Below are positions 8,913-16,943 of a stretch of 64,000 nucleotides of DNA, one piece after another. Source of the stretch: Claveliimonas sp034178805 (lineage in GTDB: Bacteria; Bacillota; Clostridia; Lachnospirales; Lachnospiraceae); the NCBI RefSeq assembly GCF_050314255.1, contig NZ_JBNPMZ010000006.1:100362-164361 (forward strand). The letters are read 5' to 3'. Made by a program: the position numbers and the translations under genes. The first letter of the stretch is position 1. Each line of letters begins with the position of its first letter. The notes under the pieces were generated by a model, which did no database searches, was not told where the DNA came from, and worked only from the letters and a program-made list of their open reading frames with translations.

Positions 8913-9805
8913 TGCATGGAATTATAAACGTATACAAAGAAAAAGGATTTACCTCCCATGATGTGGTGGCAAAACTCCGGGGTATTGCAGGACAGCGTAA
9001 AATCGGTCATACCGGAACGCTGGATCCGGATGCGGAGGGCGTTCTTCCCGTCTGTCTGGGCAGGGCGACCAAGGTCTGTGATTTGCTGACGGAGAAAGAC
9101 AAAACTTATGAGGCAGTTCTTCTTCTGGGAGTTACTACTGACACCCAGGATATTTCCGGAGAAATTCTGGAAAGCAGGGATACCGCCGGAATAGAAGAGC
9201 CAGAAGTACAGAAGGCAATTATGAGTTTTGTGGGAGAATATGAGCAGATTCCCCCTATGTACTCAGCACTTAAAGTGAATGGGAAGAAGCTCTATGAGCT
9301 GGCCCGGGAAGGGAAGACCGTAGAGCGAAAACCGAGAAAAGTATCTATCCATTCTATCCGTATTCTGGAGATGGAACTTCCGCGGATCCGAATGGAGATA
9401 TCCTGCTCCAAGGGGACATATATCAGAACTTTGTGTCAGGATATTGGGGAAAAGCTTGGCTGCGGCGGATGCATGGAGAAGCTTCTCCGCACCAGAGTCA
9501 GCAGTTTTTCCCTTGAGAACAGCATAAAGCTGTCAGAAATTCAGAAGCTTAAGGATCAGAACCGGCTGGAAGAGATTCTGATTCCGGTAGATGAAGTATT
9601 TGCTCATTACAGGAAGATCAGGGTGGGCAAAGAGCAGGAGGCACTTTTGCACAACGGGAATATGTTTTATATCCGGGATCCCGAGATAAAGCCGAAAGAT
9701 CAGGAGCAATTCCGGGTATATGACTGTCAGGATCAGTTCGTGGCCATATACCGTTATGATGAAGCAAAAAAGCGTTTCCAAATTGTGAAAATGTTTTTCA
9801 ACTGA
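8909..9805 (+). CDS. truB: tRNA pseudouridine-55 synthase TruB
   Basis: TruB makes pseudouridine 55 in the T-loop of tRNAs. The catalytic aspartate is in the motif HTGTLDPDAEGVLPVCLG near residue 40, and a C-terminal PUA-like extension follows. The length of 298 residues is normal. The start ATGATG (8909 or 8912) overlaps the nrnA stop, so the two are translationally coupled. Confidence 0.96.
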   Translation: MMHGIINVYKEKGFTSHDVVAKLRGIAGQRKIGHTGTLDPDAEGVLPVCLGRATKVCDLLTEKDKTYEAVLLLGVTTDTQDISGEILESRDTAGIEEPEVQKAIMSFVGEYEQIPPMYSALKVNGKKLYELAREGKTVERKPRKVSIHSIRILEMELPRIRMEISCSKGTYIRTLCQDIGEKLGCGGCMEKLLRTRVSSFSLENSIKLSEIQKLKDQNRLEEILIPVDEVFAHYRKIRVGKEQEALLHNGNMFYIRDPEIKPKDQEQFRVYDCQDQFVAIYRYDEAKKRFQIVKMFFN

Positions 9806-9814
9806 GGAAGAAAT

Positions 9815-10735
9815 ATGCAGTATATAAGAGGAATTGAAGCGTATAACGGTACAGGAAAAAGTGCAGTTACGCTTGGAAAATTCGATGGACTGCACAGAGG
9901 ACATGAAAAATTGGTAGAACAGGTAATAAGACTTGGCACAGAGCATGACGTGAACAGCGTAGTGTGTTCCTTTGACATGCTTCCTCTCTTTGAACGCCTG
10001 CACAGACCGGGAAGGGTTCTGATGACAAAGGCGGAGAGAAAGAGACGCCTGGAAAATCGGGTAGATTATCTGGTGGATTGCCCGTTTACTGAACAGATTG
10101 AACAGATGGAGGCAGAGGATTTCATCAGGAGTGTGCTATCTGAGATTTTTCATGCAGCCTTTGTGGTTGTTGGTGCGGATTTTCGATTCGGACATGGAAA
10201 AAGAGGCGATATTCATATGCTGGCAGAGTATGCAAATGAGTATGGATATGAGCTGATTGTAATAGAAAAAGAAAAGTATGGGGATCGCGTCATTAGCAGT
10301 ACTTTTGTGAAAGAAGCCCTTGCAGAAGGAAATATGGCACTGGTGACGGAGCTGTTAGGCTATCCCTATACGATTATGGGAAAGGTAGAGCATGGGAAAC
10401 AGCTTGGCAGAACGCTGGGCTTTCCAACCCTGAATGTGCCCCCGGAGTCCTGTAAGCTTCTTCCACCTAATGGGGTTTATATGAACCGTATTCTGGTGGA
10501 TGGAACATGGTATCCCGCTATCGGGAACGTGGGAATCAAACCTACGGTGACTGAAAGCGGAAAGATGCTGATTGAAAGCTTTTTGTTTGGATTCGATGGA
10601 GATGCTTACGGGAAAAATGTGGTGATCGAACTGTATGATTTTCGGAGACCTGAGAAAAAATTTGCAGATATAGAGGAAATGAAACGGTGTATTGATCAGG
10701 ATATTGCTTACGGAAAAACCTATTTTGGGCAGTAA
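9815..10735 (+). CDS. ribF: Bifunctional riboflavin kinase/FAD synthetase RibF
   Basis: RibF converts riboflavin to FMN and then FAD. The N-terminal adenylyltransferase domain carries LGKFDGLHRGHEKLV and the ISSTFVKEAL motif. The C-terminal riboflavin-kinase domain starts around GKVEHGKQLGRTLGFPTLNV and contains NGVYMNRI. The length of 306 residues is typical. It follows truB by nine bases, the standard truB-ribF pairing. No FMN riboswitch was seen, which fits an internal operon gene. Confidence 0.96.
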   Translation: MQYIRGIEAYNGTGKSAVTLGKFDGLHRGHEKLVEQVIRLGTEHDVNSVVCSFDMLPLFERLHRPGRVLMTKAERKRRLENRVDYLVDCPFTEQIEQMEAEDFIRSVLSEIFHAAFVVVGADFRFGHGKRGDIHMLAEYANEYGYELIVIEKEKYGDRVISSTFVKEALAEGNMALVTELLGYPYTIMGKVEHGKQLGRTLGFPTLNVPPESCKLLPPNGVYMNRILVDGTWYPAIGNVGIKPTVTESGKMLIESFLFGFDGDAYGKNVVIELYDFRRPEKKFADIEEMKRCIDQDIAYGKTYFGQ

Positions 10736-10753
10736 AGTTAAAGGAGAATACAA

Positions 10754-12400
10754 ATGAGTATGTCAATCATTTTTATGCTGGCAGGGGGACTTGGTCTGTT
10801 TTTGTTCGGCATGAAATTAATGAGTGAGGGACTGGAGAAGGCAGCCGGAGCCAGAATGCGAGGAATTCTCGAGTTCTTTACAAAAAATCGATTTATCGGC
10901 ATGTTGGTTGGTATATTATTTACCGCGGTAGTTCAATCTTCGAGTGCGACAACGGTTATGGTAGTCAGCTTTGTTAACTCGGGACTTATGAACCTGCTGC
11001 AGGCATCGGGTGTAATCCTTGGTGCAAATATCGGAACCACTGTGACCGGTCAGTTGATTGCTTTTGATTTGTCTGAAATTGCACCTTTATTTGTCATCAC
11101 GGGTGTAGTGATGCTGATGTTCTGCAAAAAACAGAGTATCAAAAAAGCCGGTGAGATTGTACTGGGATTCGGTATTTTATTTATGGGGCTCAGTATCATG
11201 GGAGATTCTATGAGCACTCTCAGAGAATCCCCGTATATTGTAGAACTTCTGAAATCCCTGAAAAATCCGTTGCTAGCCATTCTGGTAGGATTTGCAATTA
11301 CGGCTGTACTGCAGAGTTCATCTGCTACAGTTGGTATCGTAATTCTGATGGCATCACAGGGGCTTTTGAATTTCATCATTTGTCCGTTCCTGATTCTGGG
11401 ATGTAATATTGGTTCCTGTGTATCCGCACTTCTGGCAAGCTTAAGCGGAAAAAAGGACGCAAAGCGTGCTGCCTTTATACATTTTCTGTTTAATGTAATC
11501 GGTTCGGTTATTATTTATATTGTGCTGATGTTTACACTGGAACCGTTTGCAGATATGATGCTTCGTGTTACAGGAGGCAATGTGGCCCGTGCAGTAGCCA
11601 ATACACATACATTGATTAAAATCTGTGAAGTTATTCTTCTCTTCCCGTTCATGGGCTGGGTGGTAAAAGCTACCTATAAAATTGTACCGGGGACTGATAA
11701 AGATGCGGATGCATATGAGCTTCAGTTCATAGGAAAAGGTTCGCTGCGGTCGCCTACAACCGCAACGGTTGATGTAATCCACGAGATAGTGCATATGGGC
11801 AGGCTTGCCATTGATAATCTGAAGACAGGTATGGAGGCACTATGCACACTGAATGAAGAGAAGATAGATAAAGTATATGAGGTAGAAAAATATATTGATT
11901 TTCTGAACTGTGAGATCACCAATTATCTGGTAAAGGCCAATGAGATGGAACTGCCTTTCGCGGATGCGGAACTTCTTGGCGGTTTATTCCATGTGGTAAA
12001 TGATATCGAGCGTATCGGAGATCACGCGGAGAATTTCGCGGATTCTGCAAAAATGCGTATCGAAGATAATGTGGAGATGAGCGAGAAGAGCCAGAGTCAG
12101 CTGGAAGATATGATGAATATGGTAGTGACGATTCTGGAATACTCTCTGGATATGTTTTCCAACCGTAATCAGGAGCACATGAAAGAAATCCTGCAGCTAG
12201 AGGATGAGATAGATGAGAAAGAGAAAAAGCTGCAGCGCTCCCATGTAAAACGACTGACAAAGAATAAATGTACGCCGGAAGCAGGAATGATATTCTCTGA
12301 TACAGTGTCCGGTCTGGAACGTGTGGCAGACCATGCCACCAATATAGCATTTGCTATTCTGGAGCCGGAAGAAATAGAAGATGAGGATGAGGAAGAATAG
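10754..12400 (+). CDS. Na/Pi cotransporter family protein with PhoU-like C-terminal domain
   Basis: This 548-residue membrane protein has two copies of the NptA/PNaS-type signature QSSSAT (QSSSATTVMVVSFVNSG near residue 57 and QSSSATVGIVILMASQG near 190), with about eight hydrophobic segments up to residue 310. The C-terminal half is helical and acidic and resembles PhoU (DIERIGDHAENFAD and SGLERVADHATNIA). The family exports or imports phosphate coupled to sodium. Only 18 bases separate it from ribF and an RBS (AAGGAGA) precedes it, so it may be read from the same operon. The direction of transport cannot be told. Confidence 0.88.
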   Translation: MSMSIIFMLAGGLGLFLFGMKLMSEGLEKAAGARMRGILEFFTKNRFIGMLVGILFTAVVQSSSATTVMVVSFVNSGLMNLLQASGVILGANIGTTVTGQLIAFDLSEIAPLFVITGVVMLMFCKKQSIKKAGEIVLGFGILFMGLSIMGDSMSTLRESPYIVELLKSLKNPLLAILVGFAITAVLQSSSATVGIVILMASQGLLNFIICPFLILGCNIGSCVSALLASLSGKKDAKRAAFIHFLFNVIGSVIIYIVLMFTLEPFADMMLRVTGGNVARAVANTHTLIKICEVILLFPFMGWVVKATYKIVPGTDKDADAYELQFIGKGSLRSPTTATVDVIHEIVHMGRLAIDNLKTGMEALCTLNEEKIDKVYEVEKYIDFLNCEITNYLVKANEMELPFADAELLGGLFHVVNDIERIGDHAENFADSAKMRIEDNVEMSEKSQSQLEDMMNMVVTILEYSLDMFSNRNQEHMKEILQLEDEIDEKEKKLQRSHVKRLTKNKCTPEAGMIFSDTVSGLERVADHATNIAFAILEPEEIEDEDEEE

Positions 12401-12403
12401 GGC

Positions 12404-12432
12404 TTTACAAGTAAATTGCTTTATGCTATACT
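12404..12432 (+). promoter_or_regulatory. Sigma-A promoter of rpsO
   Basis: TTTACA (12404-12409) and TATACT (12427-12432) are spaced by 17 bases. The promoter starts directly behind the stop of the transporter gene and is followed by the folded rpsO leader. Confidence 0.75.
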
Positions 12433-12446
12433 TCTTCCTTGGGAAC

Positions 12447-12494
12447 AACCGGTGTTCGGTAACTGGAGGACTCCAACCGTTACTTAATACCGGC
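12447..12494 (+). promoter_or_regulatory. Probable S15 autoregulatory leader of rpsO
   Basis: An outer stem CCGGTGTT (12449-12456) pairs with AATACCGG (12486-12493) with one G-U pair. It encloses CGGT/ACCG and TGGA-(GGAC)-TCCA helices. S15 represses its own mRNA in many bacteria through structured leaders with GGU/GC motifs. The position and structure fit, but S15 binding itself is inference. Confidence 0.5.
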
Positions 12495-12527
12495 AGTGTT
12501 TATTAAGAATTCAGGAGGAAAAGAAAA

Positions 12528-12794
12528 ATGATTACAAAAGCTCAGAAAGAACAGATTGTTGCAGAATATGGAAGATGCCCTGGAGACACAGGATCTCCGG
12601 AAGTACAGGTTGCAATTCTTACAGCAAGAATCAACGATTTAACAGATCACTTCAAAGCAAATCCGAAGGATCATCACTCAAGAAGAGGACTTCTTAAAAT
12701 GGTAGGTCAGAGACGTGGACTTCTGGCATATCTGAAAGAAAAAGACATCGAGAGATATCGTACACTTATCGAAAAACTCGGATTAAGAAAGTAA
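12528..12794 (+). CDS. rpsO: 30S ribosomal protein S15
   Basis: The 88-residue product has the complete S15 pattern (GDTGSPEVQVAILTARI; NPKDHHSRRGLL; GQRRGLLAYLK). S15 binds the central domain of 16S rRNA early in 30S assembly. A strong site AGGAGGAAAAG precedes ATG 12528. It has its own promoter and leader and is followed by pnp, a conserved rpsO-pnp pairing. The last codon and the stop form the left arm of a long inverted repeat (see repeats). Confidence 0.98.
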   Translation: MITKAQKEQIVAEYGRCPGDTGSPEVQVAILTARINDLTDHFKANPKDHHSRRGLLKMVGQRRGLLAYLKEKDIERYRTLIEKLGLRK

Positions 12795-12940
12795 GCGCAT
12801 AGCAACGAACGCAAATATGAAAGGAAGTCTTTGCTGACTGTTTACAGGCAGGCAAAGACTTCCTTTCATATTTATGTGAGTGCAACGGATACCGAGAAAG
12901 CTATGCTTTCGAGGTAAGCGTGCGTTGCTATGCGCTTACT
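12790..12940 (+). repeat. Nested long inverted repeats over the rpsO stop codon
   Basis: Outer arms are 12790-12812 and 12918-12940: 18 perfect pairs (AGTAAGCGCATAGCAACG with its complement), one mismatch, then four more. They enclose a second, perfect 22-bp inverted repeat, 12813-12834 (AAATATGAAAGGAAGTCTTT plus GC) with 12852-12873, loop 17 bases. The left outer arm includes the rpsO stop codon. The inner hairpin lacks a T-tract, so it is not a typical intrinsic terminator. It may stabilise the rpsO 3' end or slow polymerase. Confidence 0.8.
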
Positions 12941-13137
12941 TTCGGTGAGAGGGAGTGCAACGGATACCGAGAAAGCTATGCTTTCGAGGTAAGCGTACGT
13001 TGCTATGCGCTTACTTTCGGTGAGAGGGAGTGCAACGGATACCGAGAAAGCAGTGCTTTCGAGGTAAGCGTACGTTGCTATGCGCTTACTTTCGGTGAGA
13101 GGGAGTGCAACGGATACCGAGAAAGCAGTGCTTTCGA
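12880..13137 (+). repeat. 75-bp tandem repeat, three full copies plus one partial
   Basis: Copies start at 12880, 12955, 13030 and 13105; the last is cut after 33 bases. Full copies differ at only one to three bases. Each unit can fold: GAAAGC/GCTTTC around a three-base loop, GTAAGCG/CGCTTAC, and an outer ACCGA..AAAG/CTTTCGGT pairing. Each full unit also contains the sequence complementary to the rpsO 3' end. I do not recognise the repeat family. No spacers of varying sequence are present, so it is not a CRISPR array. Confidence 0.92.
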
Positions 13138-13168
13138 TAAAAAAACAGTAGCATATTTATGGCGGCTA

Positions 13169-13177
13169 TGATATAAT
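13169..13177 (+). promoter_or_regulatory. Extended -10 promoter of pnp
   Basis: TGATATAAT (13169-13177) is a perfect extended -10 element. The -35 region (13149-13154, TAGCAT) is weak, as expected for this promoter type. It lies just after the tandem repeats and upstream of the pnp leader. Confidence 0.65.
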
Positions 13178-13188
13178 ATTTGAGATTG

Positions 13189-13277
13189 CGAGCAGGATGA
13201 TTCACCCGAGACCACTGAAATGCGTATTTGTATCAAAATGCATATTTCAGTAGTTTCGGCGAATTCCTGCATCCTCT
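13189..13277 (+). promoter_or_regulatory. Folded 5' leader of pnp
   Basis: Imperfect outer arms near 13189-13203 (GAGCAGGATGATTC) and 13260-13276 (GAATTCCTGCATCCTC) enclose a hairpin with the perfect arms ACTGAAAT and ATTTCAGT. In other bacteria a stem-loop in the pnp leader is the target of RNase III/PNPase autoregulation. That role here is inference from position. Confidence 0.45.
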
Positions 13278-13300
13278 GAAAAAATGAAAAGGAGAACACT

Positions 13301-15388
13301 ATGTACAAGAAATATGAAATGGAATTAGCCGGCAGAACACTTCGTGTTGATGTTGACAGAGTGGCAAAGCAGGCAAACGGTGCAGTTCTGATGCACTATG
13401 GAGATACAACAGTTTTATGTACAGCTACCGCTTCTGATAAGCCGAGAGAAGGAATCGATTTCTTCCCGCTAAGTGTAGAGTACAATGAGAGATTATATGC
13501 AGTAGGTAAGATCCCGGGAGGCTTTAACAAGAGAGAAGGAAAAGCATCTGAGAATGCAATCCTGACAGACCGTGTTATTGACAGGCCGATGAGACCTCTC
13601 TTCCCGAAGGATTACAGAAATGATGTAACACTGGAGAACCTGGTGCTTTCTGTTGATCAGGACTGTTCACCGGAACTTACAGCAATGCTTGGTTCAGCAA
13701 TTGCAACCTGCATTTCTGATATTCCGTTTGACGGACCGATTTCCACAACCCAGGTAGGAATGGTTGACGGAGAATTTGTATTCAACCCTACAGCAGCTCA
13801 GAAAGAGTTTTCTGACCTTGCCCTTACGGTTGCGTCTACAAAGGAAAAGGTTATCATGATCGAGGCCGGAGCAAATGAAGTTCCGGAAGATCGTATGATC
13901 GAGGCCATTTTTGCTGCCCATGAACTGAATCAGAAGGTAATCGAATTTATTGAAACAATTGTAGCCGAGTGCGGTAAGCCAAAACATGAATATGTAAGCT
14001 TTGCAGTTCCGGAAGAGTTATTTGCAGCAATTCAGGAAATTGTTACTCCGGAGGAGATGGAAGCAGCAGTATTTACAGATGAGAAGCTGGTTCGCGAAGA
14101 AAATATCCGCCGGATTACAGAAAAACTGGAGGAAGCATTTGCTGACAATGAGGAATGGCTTGCAAAATTAGGGGAAGCCGTATATCAGTATCAGAAGAAG
14201 ACTGTCCGTAAAATGATTCTGAAGGATCACAAACGTCCGGATGGAAGAGCCATCGACCAGATTCGTCCTCTGGCTGCAGAGATTGATCTGATTCCGAGAG
14301 TTCACGGTTCTGCCATGTTTACACGTGGACAGACTCAGATCTGTACCATTGCAACACTGGCTCCTCTTGCTGAGGCACAGCGTATCGATGGACTGGATGA
14401 GTCTGAGACTTCCAAGAGATATATGCACCACTATAACTTCCCGTCATACTCTGTTGGTGAGACAAGACCGTCCAGAGGACCGGGACGTCGTGAGATCGGA
14501 CATGGAGCACTGGCTGAGAGAGCGCTGGTTCCGGTACTTCCGAGCGAGGCCGAGTTCCCGTATGCGATCCGTACTGTATCTGAGACATTTGAATCCAACG
14601 GTTCTACTTCTCAGGCAAGTGTATGTGCATCCTCTATGTCACTGATGGCTGCAGGCGTACCGATCAAGGCAGCTGTTGCAGGAATCTCTGCAGGTCTGGT
14701 AACAGGTGATACGGATGACGATTATCTGGTACTGACAGATATTCAGGGACTGGAAGACTTCTTTGGAGATATGGACTTTAAGGTGGCTGGTACTCATAAG
14801 GGTATTACAGCAATTCAGATGGATATTAAGATTCACGGTCTTACAAGAGCCATCGTTGAAGAGGCAATTGCCGCTACAAAGAAGGCAAGAACCTACATTC
14901 TGGATGAGGTTATGGCAAAAGCAATCGCAGAGCCAAGACCGGAGGTTGGTCCGTATGCACCAAAGATTATTCAGATGCAGATAGATCCTCAGAAGATTGG
15001 TGATGTAGTTGGACAGCGTGGAAAGACCATTAATGCGATCATTGATGAGACCGGTGTCAAGATTGATATTACGGACGATGGAGCAGTATCCATTTGTGGT
15101 GTTGAGGCTGAAAGCATGGAACGTGCCAGAAAGCTGATTCAGACAATCGTGACAGACTTTGAAGCTGGTATGGTTTTGGAAGGAAAGGTTGTCAGCATCA
15201 AAGAGTTTGGAGCATTTGTGGAATTTGCACCGGGAAAAGAAGGAATGGTTCACATTTCCAAGATTTCCAAAGAAAGAATCAAACAGGTTGAGGATGTACT
15301 CACTCTGGGAGATGTTGTCAAGGTGGTTTGCCTTGGTAAGGATAAGATGGGACGCCTGTCATTTAGCATGAAGGACGTTGCAGAATAG
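13301..15388 (+). CDS. pnp: Polyribonucleotide nucleotidyltransferase (PNPase)
   Basis: PNPase degrades RNA 3' to 5' using phosphate. The 695-residue protein has two RNase PH domains (first with GDTTVLCTATASDKPREGIDF; second with the catalytic-site sequence TFESNGSTSQASVCASS and the preceding FPSYSVGETRPSRGPGRREI), a KH domain (DVVGQRGKTINAIIDETG) and an S1 domain (GKVVSIKEFGAFVEFAPGK). The start ATG 13301 follows AAAAGGAGA. The gene is monocistronic, bounded by its own promoter and terminator. Confidence 0.98.
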   Translation: MYKKYEMELAGRTLRVDVDRVAKQANGAVLMHYGDTTVLCTATASDKPREGIDFFPLSVEYNERLYAVGKIPGGFNKREGKASENAILTDRVIDRPMRPLFPKDYRNDVTLENLVLSVDQDCSPELTAMLGSAIATCISDIPFDGPISTTQVGMVDGEFVFNPTAAQKEFSDLALTVASTKEKVIMIEAGANEVPEDRMIEAIFAAHELNQKVIEFIETIVAECGKPKHEYVSFAVPEELFAAIQEIVTPEEMEAAVFTDEKLVREENIRRITEKLEEAFADNEEWLAKLGEAVYQYQKKTVRKMILKDHKRPDGRAIDQIRPLAAEIDLIPRVHGSAMFTRGQTQICTIATLAPLAEAQRIDGLDESETSKRYMHHYNFPSYSVGETRPSRGPGRREIGHGALAERALVPVLPSEAEFPYAIRTVSETFESNGSTSQASVCASSMSLMAAGVPIKAAVAGISAGLVTGDTDDDYLVLTDIQGLEDFFGDMDFKVAGTHKGITAIQMDIKIHGLTRAIVEEAIAATKKARTYILDEVMAKAIAEPRPEVGPYAPKIIQMQIDPQKIGDVVGQRGKTINAIIDETGVKIDITDDGAVSICGVEAESMERARKLIQTIVTDFEAGMVLEGKVVSIKEFGAFVEFAPGKEGMVHISKISKERIKQVEDVLTLGDVVKVVCLGKDKMGRLSFSMKDVAE

Positions 15389-15407
15389 AAATAGAATAAA
15401 AAAAGAT

Positions 15408-15442
15408 AAGGCATCATTCACGATTGTGGGTGGTGCCTTTTT
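15408..15442 (+). terminator. Intrinsic terminator after pnp
   Basis: A 13-bp stem with three G-U pairs (AAGGCATCATTCAC with GTGGGTGGTGCCTT, loop GATT) is followed directly by a T-tract. Confidence 0.88.
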
Positions 15443-15490
15443 GATCCTGAAATTTTAAATTATGGAAATAAAATGAAATATAAACAATCT

Positions 15491-15823
15491 CTACAGTTTC
15501 GTGAGACAATTAATTGGAACAGGTAAAGTTCCGGCAGCTCGCTCACCGGTATCATCCATCACAACCCAAAGGCCTGCAACAATATAACTATAGCTCTGTT
15601 CTGAACGTGTAGTTCCATATCCGTCGACGGTACCGTTGCCTTCGTACTCGCTTAAGTCTGAATGACTTGGATGGAGGCTTACGTGAACACGGGTACCAAT
15701 TGGAAACTCATCCATGGCAATTTTTAATGCAGCCCGGATGCGTATGGTCTCCTTCGCCTCGTCTGTGCCACCTGTAGCATTGTCCAGAATTGAATCAGAA
15801 ATGGGTGTAAAATCGTTAGACAT
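15491..15823 (-). CDS. Orphan small protein with double-glycine-like leader, function unknown
   Basis: This 110-residue protein is not one I recognise. Its N-terminus ISDSILDNATGG looks like the double-glycine leader ([LI]SDxxLDxxxGG) recognised by peptidase-containing ABC exporters. About 92 residues would remain after cleavage: a short helical stretch (AKETIRIRAALKIAMDEF) then a probably beta-rich part ending VPINCLTKL, with one cysteine. A good RBS (GAAAGGAGT) precedes the ATG. The gene is transcribed against both neighbours and sits alone between pnp and spoIIIAA, with no exporter nearby. It could be a secreted peptide precursor, or the GG motif could be chance. Confidence 0.65.
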   Translation of the reverse strand: MSNDFTPISDSILDNATGGTDEAKETIRIRAALKIAMDEFPIGTRVHVSLHPSHSDLSEYEGNGTVDGYGTTRSEQSYSYIVAGLWVVMDDTGERAAGTLPVPINCLTKL

Positions 15824-15969
15824 AATAGTACTCCTTTCATAAGTGCATTTATCTTTTCTTTATAATGACATATTATCCTTTAAAAGTAAATATGTACGGG
15901 AAGAAAATGTCACATGTAATTTGAAAAAAATGAATTTTCTTTATGGGTAAAAGAAAAAGGCTTCTCATT

Positions 15970-15998
15970 GCATATTTCTTTCTACCGAACATATACAT
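15970..15998 (+). promoter_or_regulatory. Predicted sigma-E promoter of the spoIIIA operon
   Basis: GCATATT (15970-15976) matches the sigma-E -35 consensus KMATATT exactly. CATATACAT (15990-15998) resembles the -10 consensus CATACAMT. The spacing is 13 to 14 bases. In Bacillus subtilis the spoIIIA operon is sigma-E-dependent, so motif and context agree. Confidence 0.7.
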
Positions 15999-16019
15999 GC
16001 TTTAAAGAGGTGGACAAAG

Positions 16020-16943
16020 ATGGAAAAAGAAAGAATTCTAAACGTGCTTCCGGGCACAATCCGGATGATTCTGAGAAGGGAACATCTGAAGTATGAGTAT
16101 TTACAGGAGATAAAGCTGAGGATCGGTCAGCCGCTGATACTTGTTTATAAGGGTGAGGAGCTGGTGCCGGGCGGAATCCGGGACAAACCGCATATCGTAA
16201 CAGCAGAAGAAGTCCGGGAAACGCTTGATTATGTGAGCGGATACTCGCTGTATGCTTTTGAACAGGAGATGAGGCAGGGATTTATAACAATTGAGGGAGG
16301 CCATCGGGTCGGTGTGACCGGGCAGGCTATACTGGAAGAGGGAAAGGTGAGAAATATCAAGTATATTTCCTCTATTAATATTCGTATGGCTCATGAGGTA
16401 CCGGGATGTGCGGATAAGGTATTTCCATACATTACATATAACCGGCAGCTTGCGCATACCATGATTATCTCACCGCCGGGATGTGGCAAGACCACACTGC
16501 TTCGGGATATTGTGAGGCAGGTGTCAGATGGAAATGAATGGGTTCGCGGCATGACGGTGGGTGTTGTGGATGAACGGTCAGAAATTGGCGGCAGCTATAT
16601 GGGTATTGCGCAAAACCATCTGGGAGTTCGGACGGATGTGCTGGATGGATGTCCGAAGGCAGAGGGGATGATCATGCTGATTCGTTCCATGGGACCACAG
16701 GTTATCGCGGTGGATGAAATCGGCATGGAATCGGATGTGCATGCGATTGAATATGCGATGCACTGCGGATGTAAGATGCTGGTGACAGCGCATGGAAGTT
16801 CGATAGAAGAGATTGCAAAGAAACCGGAGCTTGCCAGAATGATAGAGGCACAGGCATTTGAGAGGTATATTGTTCTGGAAAATAAAGAACAGGTGGGACA
16901 GGTGTCCGCCATATACGATGGAAGTGGAAAGCAGATTGCGTGA
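16020..16943 (+). CDS. spoIIIAA: Stage III sporulation protein AA (ATPase)
   Basis: SpoIIIAA is the cytoplasmic ATPase of the SpoIIIA-SpoIIQ channel linking mother cell and forespore; it resembles type II/IV secretion ATPases. The Walker A motif is SPPGCGKTTLLRDI near residue 155, and the Walker B region contains AVDEIGMES. The length is 307 residues. The RBS AAAGAGGTGG lies before ATG 16020. It is the first gene of a complete eight-gene operon, and its stop overlaps the spoIIIAB start. Confidence 0.95.
   Translation: MEKERILNVLPGTIRMILRREHLKYEYLQEIKLRIGQPLILVYKGEELVPGGIRDKPHIVTAEEVRETLDYVSGYSLYAFEQEMRQGFITIEGGHRVGVTGQAILEEGKVRNIKYISSINIRMAHEVPGCADKVFPYITYNRQLAHTMIISPPGCGKTTLLRDIVRQVSDGNEWVRGMTVGVVDERSEIGGSYMGIAQNHLGVRTDVLDGCPKAEGMIMLIRSMGPQVIAVDEIGMESDVHAIEYAMHCGCKMLVTAHGSSIEEIAKKPELARMIEAQAFERYIVLENKEQVGQVSAIYDGSGKQIA

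Noticed and set aside
12920..13171. An 83-codon frame through the 75-bp repeats giving a 25-residue periodic peptide
   Set aside because: It starts with GTG without a ribosome binding site, and the open frame is a trivial result of a stop-free unit divisible by three.
14639..15253. 204-codon minus-strand frame inside pnp
   Set aside because: It is antisense to a conserved gene; Asn/Cys/Leu-rich shadow.
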